This document shows, in pieces, positions 42,851-53,139 of a stretch of 64,000 nt of DNA. The stretch is from Pisaster brevispinus (taxonomy: Eukaryota; Echinodermata; Asteroidea; Forcipulatida; Asteriidae), in the NCBI GenBank assembly GCA_023634235.1, contig JAMKCF010000171.1:19503-83502 (forward strand). Direction: 5' to 3'. Both the position numbers and the translations under genes were made by a program. Each line of letters starts with the position of its first letter. Positions within the stretch are counted from its first letter, which is position 1. The notes under the pieces were generated by a model. That model was not told where the DNA came from, searched no databases, and saw only the letters and a list, made by a program, of their open reading frames with translations.

Positions 42851-43998
42851 GAAAGAAACGCCTCGCCCTATTGGCAAAAAATTGCTCAATTCATTGCACT
42901 GATTGAGTGGTGGCCTTCAACAACCAGTTGACAAGACTTGACAAGCCAAGCATACAGAGAACAGACAGCTGAACAGATTGTTTCACTTATCAGAGGGTTA
43001 GATCTGTGTAGCTCTGTGCTTATGTGCACTGGTATACCAGATTTTGTGTACATTTGTATGCAAGGAAAACATTTCACAGCCCATAATTTTTTTTTTACAC
43101 AACTCTGGGAACTAACCCCCCCCCCCCCCATCTAAGATATGTGGAATGGACCTGTTTAGGATCTCCTGGATGATGAAGTCCTTCGGGGCTGTTAAAGTGA
43201 TAAAAAACAAGAAACATTAAAATTTTACCATCCAACGCTGGTAGACCCCCTCCCACAAAGGTTGCAATAAAATGTATTACTTGGTTTTGGTGTACGTTCA
43301 TGGAACATAGTTTGTGTTTAAATTTTCATTAAATTTTGTACCTTTTTTTAAACTTGTTTATTATTTACTTTTAATTAAGGGTAGGCACCCCATTGTTTTT
43401 TACCAACTTGTTAACAACTCTAGCAGATTAAACTTGGAGCCTCTCTTGGAAGCTAAAGCAAAAGCCTTCATGAAAGACTCGAAACAAAAGTTGAAACGTC
43501 AGGCCTAAAAAAAAAAATTGCATAGTCACTTTGTAAAATGACTTTATTACTCAAACTTTAACACGGGGCAGCTTTGTCGGGGGCGACTCTGTCGTCAGGG
43601 GGTGGCTTTGCTAGGGGCAACTTAGGCCATAGCTACCTAATGTCATGAATATTTGACATCCACTGTTCAGTCATTAATTGCAAGTATATCTCTTCAACAA
43701 ATTGTTGACATCTTCCATCGAACTACCGAAGTTGTTAAAAACATTTTTAAAGGAGTACAGCGCCCCAGTTAGCCGGCCCGGTATGCCTGGGGTCTTTTTT
43801 TTAAACACTAATTACTATTTTAGAATTTTTATATAATATATAATAAAAGTGAAAGCTGGTTAAAAACGGGTTAGCTGAATACGATTGTTCTTAATCTTTC
43901 ACATATGTACACTGCCTAAATACTAGTTATGTATATGACCACTGGTCATTGTAGGAATAAGTAATAAATAGTACCAAGTGCTGGTGATATAATTTTAC

Positions 43999-44166
43999 CT
44001 GTCTCTCTGTCGGAGCAACCGTGTCCGTCTCCATGTCCGTCTCCATATCCGACTCCATTCCTGATTCCATTCCACTGTCATCAATTTGTTTTGGTTTAAC
44101 GTCGGCGTCTTTCTTTCCATTGATTTCATAGCGCCTGGCAGGCCTTCCTTTATTCTGTTTGCCCAT
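43999..44166 (-). CDS. DDX54: DDX54 first coding exon
   Basis: The ATG at 44166 opens 56 codons: MGKQNKGRPARRYEINGKKD, then ADVKPKQIDDSG, then a short repeat of MESGMESDMETDMETD and TVAPTERQ before donor GTAAAA. The basic start followed by an acidic low-complexity stretch is usual for DDX54 N-termini. The phase joins exactly to the exon at 41969. The Met-Glu repeat reflects a 12-bp tandem repeat in the DNA. A hairpin-rich array begins about 390 bp upstream. Confidence 0.85.
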
Positions 44167-44279
44167 GACTTACACTTACAGCAATACTTTATGCTTAACG
44201 TGTATTTAATGTCAATAAAGGATTCCAGACGGATCATTATAAATTTTGAAAGTTGAAAATCTACGGCAGGTTTTCAGTC

Positions 44280-44400
44280 GATCTGCGGTCTGTGATTGTG
44301 TCTACAAAGGCCCACACAGACCAGACTGAAGTCGGCACTACATTTAGTGCCAGCAGAAAAATTTCAAAAACCTTGTTAACGACCGTCATTGACAGTGCGA
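44280..44400. repeat. Segment duplicated at 45350-45480
   Basis: Both places share ACCAGACTGAAGTC-GCACTA, TTTAGTGCC and AAAAACCTTGT-AACGACCG. The second copy has extra GGTGCTGGCAC repeats. They flank the hairpin array and lie upstream of DDX54. Confidence 0.55.
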
Positions 44401-44555
44401 ACGTAACCCTGAACCTGTAAAACCGTCAAATCTTAAATTGTTTCTACTCGCAATTGCATGTCTTTCGTACATCCCAAATCATAATCCAAATGCGTCCCGA
44501 TTAAATAATTGTTTCACAAAATACATGTAGTTGTTTGGGATTTGAAATTTTTGTT

Positions 44556-45000
44556 AAAGCCTGGAAATTCCAGTCCACCGTTTCGAAAACACCCACTTTA
44601 GAGTATGTTCGAAACGCAGGCTTACCCTTTTCAGGCTTTGAAAAACCTAAAAGCCTGGCAATTACAGTCCACCGTTTCGAAATAACCCTGATGGGTATTT
44701 TCGAAACGCAGGCTTTCCTTCTTCAGGCTTTGTGAAAAACCTCGGAGCCTGGTCATTTTGATCCGCCGTTTCGAAAATACCCAAATCGGGCATTTTCGAA
44801 ACGCAAGTTTTTCCTCTTCAGGCTTTGAAAGACCTAAAAACCTGGTAATTCGTCCGCCGTTTCGAAAATACCCACTGTAGGGTATTTTCGAAACGCAGGC
44901 TTTCCTTGTTTAGGCATAGAAAAACAAATTTAACTTGTTTATTCCAGTCCGCCGTTTTAAAAATACAAAGTTAAGGATTTTTTTCAAAATGCAGGCTTTC
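44556..45000. repeat. Tandem array of about 93-bp units, each with a hairpin
   Basis: Four to five units begin with AAAGCCTGG-type sequence at about 44556, 44650, 44744, 44836 and 44930. Each contains an inverted repeat such as CGTTTCGAAAATACCC, a short loop, and GGGTATTTTCGAAACG, so the single strand can form a stem of about 16 bp. Loop sequences differ while several stems still pair. It lies upstream of the DDX54 ATG on the coding strand. Confidence 0.85.
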
Positions 45001-45825
45001 TCTAGGGGGAAAAAACCTGTACTCTGTACTGTGTACTGTGTGTGCTGTTTGGAAAACAAGAACCTTGAAGAGATAGAATTTAAATGAGCCAACAACAATG
45101 GGGCAGAGCCAGCCAGAGAAAGAGCCGAGACATCATCAAAAAGACATCAGAGTCATACTTCAGAGCGATGAGTTCCTAGTTCCTATGGTCAGAGAAACCC
45201 CCAGCAAAAGTGTTTAACATTTCAATATATATCTCATCGCATTCTTTAAAACGATTGCTTATAAGTTACAATAATATCGAAATTTAGAATGAGAACTTAC
45301 TACCTTTAGTTTACAAACTTGCTTTTTGTGCGGATTCCTTGTTTGTGATGAAGAAGACCAGACTCAAGTCAGCACTAACTTTAGTGCCGGCACCAAATGG
45401 TGCTGGCACAAATTTGGTGCTAGCACCAAATTTTTAAAAACCTTGTCAAACGACCGGCTTTGACAGACAGAAAGGAATTCGCAATTCCTTAATCTTTTCA
45501 TTACTGTCTTCCTTATATCACAAACCATCATCCGTAGGCACCCAGTCAAATTGGTTCACTAATTAGCTCAGCCAAACTAATTAAACTAGTGCATAAAAAA
45601 GACCTGCAAGCAAATTTACTATAAAAAATACACCATTTTCACTTGAAAAGTAGTCATTAAAAAATCTTCCCGCGATAACCCCCCTCTTATACATAAGGGT
45701 TAGGGTTAAGGTCTGTCAGAATTAGAGTACAGCATGGTAGCCAGGGGGGGGGGGGCAACAATCCCCCACAACTGACAAAGTCCTACCAACAACTGTCTGT
45801 TCGCACGAGTAAGTGTAATAGACCT

Positions 45826-45992
45826 GATGCACATGACGTCATTTGAGATGGGCGCCCTCGCCTAGAGGTCAAATGGAGGTTGTTCATCGGTCAATCCTGA
45901 GCACCACGCATACAAAACTGTGCATTTCCATTGTTTCGTCATCGGTTTACCTCTAAATGGCGGCTGTATGACGCCAATGCAAAAGGTCTATT
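45826..45992. mobile_element. MITE M4
   Basis: 167-bp element with ends TAATAGACCT and AGGTCTATTA and inner GACGTCAT/ATGACGCC motifs. The related split copy is at 39849-40201. Confidence 0.65.
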
Positions 45993-45999
45993 AGCATGT

Positions 46000-46330
46000 T
46001 TCATAGGACTCAATAGTGTCAAGTGCCTAGCTCAAGGAAGTGCCTAGCTCAAGGACACTCGCAATCGAACCCACACTCAATTGGTTCAGCCATACGAACA
46101 CGCCTCTTTGGTACGAATATAAATTAATCAAATATCATAAGAAACGGGACAACTTTTATTACAGTGCCGTGTTTAATGAATAAAGTCGGAATGTGTCAAC
46201 AGCTAAAAAGCAAAACCATGTATAAATGGAATCATAGTCAAACATTGGGATAATAAACCTTTAAACTACAACCTTTAAACAAATATAACCTTTAAACTCT
46301 TGTTGAACTACAGGAAGAAGATGTGCATGC
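46000..46330. other. Stretch without a gene, with one short direct repeat
   Basis: AAGTGCCTAGCTCAAGGA is directly repeated near 46020-46060. Worn SINE-like sequence follows (CGCAATCGAACCCACACTC). No exon is evident. Confidence 0.4.
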
Positions 46331-46338
46331 CAGGAATT

Positions 46339-46458
46339 AAGCCTGGTTCATACTTCCAAATGTTTGCGTCACAACTCTGTTTTCGCTGTGAATGTTTTGC
46401 AAGAGCACAGCTCAACTCTTGAGAAATCGTACTCACAGAAAGTATGAGCCGGGCTTTT
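46339..46458. mobile_element. MITE M3 (AAGCCTGGTTCATACTT ends)
   Basis: The left end AAGCCTGGTTCATACTT and right end AAGTATGAGCCGGGCTT form an imperfect inverted pair about 120 bp apart. A partial relative starts at 63357. Confidence 0.65.
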
Positions 46459-46459
46459 C

Positions 46460-47400
46460 ATAGAGGCCACAAAGCGCAAGGCCTTCAGTGTTGCCCTGGT
46501 CTTGGCCTTGATGCCTAAAAATTTCCAATAGACTTTAATATTGTTGGGAATGCCCTTTGCAAACTGAAAATTGCCGTGCTCATTTCAAGGTAGAATTCCA
46601 GAGCTTGATTTCACCATAGAGAAAGTCCTTCCATGGTCCTTTCTCTATGATTTCACAAAGTACTTAGATTCATCTTAAGATGTTTTGACAAGAATTACAG
46701 TAAAGTGATTTGTTTTACGACACTTTGCTTGGCAACTGAGATTGATACACAGTTAAGATCAATCTTAGCTTATTGTGAAACCTGCTCCAGGCCTTGATGT
46801 GTCACCCTAACAGTTTATATGCTATAACAACTGAATATATTTATATATAGTCTATATATAGTCTGACATATTATAACCAATTAAAATTACACTGTTGATT
46901 TGTCAAAATGTTGTCAAATGGCTACAAAAGAAATTGTGTCTTGCTAAAAGCAACTAAAAAAGTACTGGTGAACATATGAGCTCAAACTCCTCGATAAAGT
47001 TTAAACTTCATACTTTTTGGACAATTGTAGTCACAAAACAGTTCTTAAGAATATATTACACAAGTTGTATACAAAGGTGTGTGTCAATCAATATGACTAG
47101 TGCTGGAGGGCTCCCCCTCGGGGGGGGGGGGGGCACTGTGCCTCGGACTCGGGCAACATGGACTCGCCTACAGCACTGAATACTGCAAAAAAAGTAGTCA
47201 ATAGTTGTTAATGTTTTCGGTTCCAATGATGGGTAGACAACCCCCTCTCCCCACCCCCCCCCCCCCCGACACACAAGTGTGTAAACACCTGCAACCGGCA
47301 ACCTCCTGTTGTCCCTCTTTAGTTTTATACACACTTTCCAACTGGGGATCTTTACCCAAGCAGGAACCCAATTGTCCTCTTTTGTTATAGGTCCCCATGC
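46460..47400. other. AT-rich stretch with two long G/C homopolymers
   Basis: I see no conserved exon. A run of G near 47120 and a run of C near 47257 stand about 125 bp apart in opposite orientation. Confidence 0.4.
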
Positions 47401-47786
47401 TCAAAATTAACACTAGAACGCAGGCCCCAGGCCAGTGATTTTAGCTTTGTGGGACAGTAAATTAAAGACTTGTGTTTTTCAATTGAATAATTATTGATAC
47501 TACACAGTGGATTGTCTTCTTTTTTTTAAAGTAATGTTCAAATGTTGACTTTGAGGCTGATAAATATGTTTCACTGCTGTTGAGTATTGTAAATTAATTA
47601 CCTAGATAAAAAGACAAATGAGATAAATTTTCTCTCAGTGTCTGTACAAATAAAACAGTTTAAACTGTGAAAATAACTTTTTTTCTCGTTTTTGTTCTGG
47701 TCTTGTAAACAAATTTCTAGTCCAGTAAAAGTTTTGAGGTACAAGCCCCGCAGTGTTTAGGATTTTCTTCTCAAACTCAAGCCCTG
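47398..47786 (+). mobile_element. MITE M2, worn copy
   Basis: It starts GCTCAAAATTAACACTAGAA and has the family GCAGGCCCCAGGCCAGTGAT block and the GTCTTGTAAAC block. It ends TCAAACTCAAGCCCTGG. Confidence 0.65.
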
Positions 47787-47984
47787 GTTCCTGGTTTGAT
47801 TGTGAATACCTACCCACACACACACACAAGCCTGCTACTTTGTTCTTGAGGGCAACACAGTTCTTCCTCTGTCAAAAAGGGCACCTCTATGAGAGAAATT
47901 TGTTCAAGAACATTTCAAGATCCACCGAGGCAAAAACCAGGGCATGGAGGTAATCACCCTTCAATTGTAACTGAATACTTCTTT

Positions 47985-48130
47985 CATAACTGGGCATTTA
48001 CCACTTGCCAAGTGCCCAATTTCACGGTGCCTCTTTCTACAGAAATCCATGCTTACAGTGCTTAAAGATGGGCCATTTGTTAACAAGCAAACAGTTCTGT
48101 GGTAAAGCAGAGTTACGAAATTGGGTCCTG
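47985..48130. mobile_element. MITE M1, worn copy
   Basis: AACTGGGCATTTACC and GTGCCCAATTTCACGG lie at the left, and TACGAAATTGGGTCC at the right. The inner TGCTTACAGTGCTTAAAG motif fits the family. Confidence 0.5.
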
Positions 48131-48274
48131 TTGTTAAGAATGGTCGAATCATATTAACCCATGAATTGACCCCTTACACCAATGTCACTCATGGTTACTG
48201 TTGGCCATGCTCACATTTTGGGAGTCAAAATGGAAGTAAAAATTTAAGGTAAGCATGTAAACGCCGTCGCCTGG

Positions 48275-48445
48275 GCCAAATTTCAGAGCTGCTTAAGTGC
48301 AAAAAGTAGCTAAGAACAATAACATCATGCTTTCAAGAATAAGGTGACCAGCCAAAATAGCATTCCACATGTACCATTTATGACTGGTATCCTGCTTCTT
48401 TTTGCTTAGCAGAAAATCAAGCAGCTTTATTAAATTTGGCCCTGG
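48275..48445. mobile_element. MITE M1
   Basis: The ends TGGGCCAAATTTCAGAGCTG and the complementary AAATTTGGCCC enclose about 170 bp with TTGCTTAGCAGAAAATC. It is similar to 3630-3804. Confidence 0.7.
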
Positions 48446-48538
48446 AATTGGCACTACACTATACACTGTAGAACACAAGGACATTGACACCCAGAATGGA
48501 GCAACCAAGATGATTGTGATAATGACATCAAGTGAATG

Positions 48539-48831
48539 GGTTTAGTGCTGTTTAAACCAAGTGTGGTCATCCCTAGTTAGTTTACTCTCGTTGGTAAACT
48601 GAAACCGTCCCACTCGACATGGTTTAGTGGTGTTAAACCATGTGTGGTCGTCCCTAGTTAGTTTACCTCGTTGGTAAACTGAAACCGGCCCACTCGACAT
48701 GGTTTAGTGGTGTTAAACCATGTGTGATCATCCCTAGTTAGTTTACTCTCGATGGTAAACTGAAACCATCCAACGTTACATGGTTTAGTGGTGTTAAACC
48801 ATGTGTGTGTGATCGTCCCTAGTTAGTTTAC
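48539..48831. repeat. Tandem array of about 81-bp units with two hairpins each
   Basis: Units start with GGTTTAGTGGTGTTAAACC at 48539, 48621, 48701 and 48782 (the last one partial). Each holds two short inverted repeats: GGTTTA...TAAACC and GTTTAC-CTCGTTG-GTAAAC. The fourth unit ends at the second hairpin. Confidence 0.85.
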
Positions 48832-49029
48832 ACAAGCTGACCTAGGCAAGGTTAGTTTTTAACAACCTGTCCAACAGGACAGCAACAACACTTTAATTTG
48901 TTATGGTGTGACGTGGTTTAACTTACATTTCAGGTCAAAAACAATCCAAACACAAACATTTTCCCCACCCCCGATCCTCTGTTTTGAAAAGTCCACACAC
49001 AAAATTACACTCATTACTCTATTTAAATA

Positions 49030-49160
49030 ATTTGGGTTTGAACAAAGAAAAATTGACTGGAGCGGGACTTGAACCAACGACCTCCGGATTAACGTACCGG
49101 CGCTCTACCAACTGAGCTATCCAGCCCTATGTTGGCAGTCTCCCTATTAGTCAATATCTT
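49030..49160 (-). mobile_element. tRNA-like SINE, copy 3
   Basis: The minus strand reads GGCTGGATAGCTCAGTTGGT ... GGTTCAAGTCCCGCTCCAGT, and the two outer parts can pair as an acceptor stem. The 3' part CAATTTTTCTTTGTTCAAAC is shared with copies at 41205, 42415 and 63175. The anticodon arm has a T-T mismatch. Confidence 0.65.
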
Positions 49161-49564
49161 ACTCTATTTAAAGTCTGTTAAAAACCTTTTTAAAAAACGA
49201 TTAAAAACCATACGTGTTTTTCTGTATACTTTTTGTAAGTGTTGGGTGAAAGGATTCTGATTTGGTCAAAATAACAAGCCACTAGATTTAATACTTGTTC
49301 ATACTGAGTACTCAAACAGGTTTAAATTCCATACCATTTACATTGGAAACCTTTTCTTCTAAGCTGAACTACTTCTTGGGAGGTATGTTCTTAACATTTT
49401 TTCTTCATGTCTGCCCCACACCCCTGCATAATCTTGTTAATTAGTTTTAAAAATTGTGAATACGTCACTCGTTTTGCTTGATATGAATTTTTGAGTTGCA
49501 AGGTTACTCGTGCTACCTGTTGTCAGTCTGCTGCCCCCTATGGCTATCTCTTGACAGTCCATCT

Positions 49565-49771
49565 TTATGCCTGAGGTTCAGGCAAGGTGGTTCCCGGCTT
49601 TTCCTCCAACTGGTAGTACGGAGGCGGAACTGCGGGGTATTGGTTCCCACATAAGGCAAGCTGGGGCGCCAAGCTGGGGCGCCATGTTGGAGGGTGGAGC
49701 ATGGTAGGCCTGCGGCGGTGAAATGGCATAGCCCTGCATCTGTTGGGGATGTCCAGGCTGCTGAATGTAGG
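49565..49771 (-). pseudogene. Pro/Gln-rich gene, second exon with a 13-bp duplication
   Basis: From acceptor CTCTTCAG it reads AYIQQPGHPQQMQGYAISPP, then QAYHAPPSNMAPQL. After a frame change it reads GNQYPAVPPPYYQLEEKPGT and TLPEPQA with stop TAA at 49565. A perfect 13-bp tandem duplication (AAGCTGGGGCGCC at 49658-49670 and 49671-49683) is the sole cause of the shift. With one copy the exon would have 64 codons in frame. The start phase matches the exon ending at 50639. PPPYY is a WW-domain-ligand type motif (PPxY). No named family is recognised. Confidence 0.7.
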
Positions 49772-49834
49772 CTGAAGAGGGAAAAAGATGTTACGACTTG
49801 TCTGTCATTTGAGTATTCAATAAAGGGGCGGATT

Positions 49835-49930
49835 CCTCTTGCTCTTTAGTGCAAGACTGTTAATGCGGAGGTCTCAGGTTCAAGTCCGGCTCTAGTCAAG
49901 TTTTCTTTGTTCAACCCAAAAACTATTGAA
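49835..49930 (+). mobile_element. Partial tRNA-like SINE, plus orientation
   Basis: GGAGGTCTCAGGTTCAAGTC and CTAGTCAAGTTTTCTTTGTTCAACCC correspond to the 3' half of the tRNA-like SINEs, here on the plus strand. Confidence 0.5.
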
Positions 49931-50638
49931 AACTTAACCAGTCAGTTTCATTTGTGGTTTATTGCTTGACTTGCAGGCTGAACACCAATTTGGTTGCCAG
50001 TGCTGAATATGCCTAAGGAGTTGAGATGGTTTCAGGAATGCTTAAGGAAGGCTTGATGAACTGTAGCCTTGATCAAGGCATGTCAGCTGCATGGAATGAT
50101 TAAAGTCACATTTTGCCCCGCACACAGCACACCCCATGCTTGCTGCTCGGATACACTGTTACAGACATGTGCTTACGTACTGTATACATAAACTGTTTGT
50201 GGGTATATGAGCTTGTACATACAGTACAATGTGAATGACTATTCGTTATTGCGCCTTGATCCTTTTGTTCAAGGCGGAGCTAACTACACTAATGACTTTA
50301 TTCTTATCAGTTCTGGTTTGACTTTGTAACTTTTTGCTGCGACACTAATCACAGGATGTAGCTTACACTGTGTACATATGGTCATGTTCATCAACACAAG
50401 ATGAGCACACACTCATGGAGGTCAAAGGTTTGAGCCTGTGTGTGGCCATCATATAAAATGACCATGTGTACAATATTTGCCACATCCTGTGATTAAACAA
50501 AATGTTTGCAAGTTTGCCTCTTTCAAGAAACTCTGAAGCCCAAGGGAGGTCAATGGAAAATCCTGAAACCAGGAAAAAGCCTGAGAAATCACAGGCCTAG
50601 GTTTGGAATTCTTCAGCAACTCAATGGTTTGAGCTCAC

Positions 50639-50684
50639 CCTGCTGCATTGGCATGGCCTGGCCGTATGGTTGAGGAGAAGTCAT
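50639..50684 (-). CDS. Pro/Gln-rich gene, first coding exon
   Basis: The ATG at 50684 opens MTSPQPYGQAMPMQQ and ends one base into a codon at donor GTGAGC. That base plus the CC at the start of the next exon makes an Ala codon, giving a smooth Gln-Gln-Ala-Tyr-Ile junction. The predicted product is about 80 residues, Pro/Gln/Tyr-rich and probably disordered. Confidence 0.65.
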
Positions 50685-50689
50685 GATAG

Positions 50690-53130
50690 TTCTATGCCTT
50701 CGTTCAGAACAAAGTGGTGAACCTGCACAAAATGATAAAACTGTCAGTACCGGGTCAAAATAAACAGATAGAAAATAAGTTCCAATGCCAGAATCCTGTC
50801 CTTTTCTTCTTAAACATGAATTTACAAATTTATTCAATGATTACAAATATTTACACATAAACTATGACTTAAAATAATAGCTCAAAAGAAACTTTAGCAA
50901 AAGTTAATTCACCCTCGTTTCTTATTTCTACTTTCTCACAGTTGCTTGGCTCTAGTAGTTACATGAACTGAGCCGCGGTTACTTGGAGCTTTCCACGCAA
51001 CTTAATAAGGTTGTCTCTGCAACCCATACAGTACATAAAACTACTCTCGGTTTTTAACGTTCGTGTTTGTACTGGCTGGCACCTCGCAACATTCATACAT
51101 AAACTTAATTGTTCATTTAAAAAAATGATACTCTGCCGATAACTGTAATTGGTTTGGGGAGTAGACTACGAGTTGTGCTCTCTGTCTTGGAGCCTGCTCT
51201 TTCTCTGCCTAGCACACTCAGTCTGGCAATGACGGCTCTCCAGTCCGTTTAACAGTCTTTAGCCCGTCTCTCGGTAGGTATCTGTCCTCTCTTCCGTCAA
51301 ACTCTCCCGTTATCAACGGCCATCTATAAGTTAAAGTAACCAACCCAAACTATCGAAACATTGGAAATACATGATTTGGTTGCACAGCAAAAGATAATTA
51401 CTTTGAATAATACATCTTTCAATGCACTTCCACATTTCTTTGGTATTGATTCAACATACAATTTTATCTGTAGCAATTCAGCAATTCAGCAATTCAGCAA
51501 TTCTGCAATTCCGCATCTCTTTGAGCTTACGCAAATTTAGTTCACAAATTAATCAATGCAGGTTCCCTTACAAAAATTAAGAGTAAAGGGTCAGAACTTA
51601 CGGATTTCCAATGCGACGTCCGTCACTATAAAGTTGTGCTGGTTGGGTCGTGCTGCCTCCATACATGTGTACTATACGGCCAGTATGCCGCATGCAGATT
51701 TTGATTTGCCCCAGTTGCAGTATCTACTGGGCAAAGGCTTTGACATCTGTAATCTGTGTCAACTGACACAAAAATCTACTGTCAGATGGTCAGTGGCTAG
51801 CAGTCCCTCTCACAACCTCTCACTCTTAGATTTTGGTTCACACTGAAACTCACATTTCATCTACATACTGTAACTCCCTCGCTGGTTTTCACTCATTCTT
51901 TGTACTGAACCGCACCCCTCTTATATAATCTAACTCATTATTGGACTGTTTCCTTCTACACTAATTATGCTACAATAAGGAGACAATTACAAACTAGGTT
52001 CTGCAGCCCAGATAGAACTGCTACTTTATTGTTACTTCCATCCTCTTAGTAATTCTAGGTTAACCCCTATAAACTTTATACAGTACCTATCCAAAGAACT
52101 ACACTATAGAACCAAAGTAAGTGCAGATATACAATGTACAACAAAAGAATGTGTTTTACTAAAAGTCACATGCAAACAAAGAGGTACATTGGAAGTCCAT
52201 GGCCTGATCACATTCCACTTGGGAGTCAGAACTAGTTGGGAAAATATACAAATAAGGTTGCTCTATTTAGTTCAAAAGGTAAGATGTACTTTGGACTAAC
52301 TCATTTTGTCCACGGGTAAGTGAAAATAAAAGCAAAATGTAATATGCATTGTGACAAAAACAAACATCCTTGTCATTCAAAAATACAAGATGAAAATGAC
52401 TGAACTAGTTATTCAATCATTCATTTTAACAGTATTTAATACAGGATTGTTAAGGATTAAAAACATCATTGTTTAGTCTGAAAGCTTACTAAATATGTAA
52501 GAACCATTTTTGTATTGTTTTATATAACTCTGAAATGAAGTCATATTCCACAAAACTGTAACTGAAAACCTAAAATTAGTGACAATATTATGTTCACATG
52601 CTGAAATTTGTGCCTGAAGTTAGTGTTGATTGTTATGGCACATCAAGATCAAAACTATATTTACTATGGACTGTGCAAGTCTCACGCGTATACAAACTCT
52701 GGGACCTGTTTAATGTGCAAAAGTTTGTTTCTTTTACGCATTAAGGCAATGTACGATGGGCCAAAGCAGTCCCAAAAATGTTTGAATATACGCCAGACTT
52801 GCAGGGTCTATTAACCAATTCAAGTTGTATGACATGTATGTTGGCCAAATTTTTCCCATCTGGCATATGGTGGAAGGTTTATTTGACCCGGAAAAATGTC
52901 GGAGCGCTCTCAAGTTAATATCCACCGGAGCATTCCATGCTCATAAATTCCATTTTTCAGGGGTTATTGTCAAAAATTCATGGGACTGCTTAATGGGTAA
53001 TCTGCTTTTACAACCCATTAAAACCATACATTTCATTGACACCAGATGCACAGAATTCTGTGGTAAAGAAGTTTCAAAAAATAAGACCAAGACTTGTGAA
53101 CACAAAAATTTCAAAAATTTGGGAACCAAA
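50690..53130. other. Gene-free AT-rich stretch
   Basis: I see no conserved exons on either strand. It contains a 9-bp microsatellite at 51475-51515 (AGCAATTC units). The right end (52900-53130) grades into the satellite. Confidence 0.4.
51475..51515. repeat. Nonamer microsatellite
   Basis: About five units of AGCAATTC plus one base. Simple repeat. Confidence 0.75.
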
Positions 53131-53139
53131 TCTTGAAAT

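Noticed and set aside
49062..49132. Possible tRNA gene on the minus strand
   Set aside because: The cloverleaf is nearly complete, but the anticodon stem has a mismatch. The same unit with the same 3' extension occurs at least three more times, so a SINE is the better explanation.
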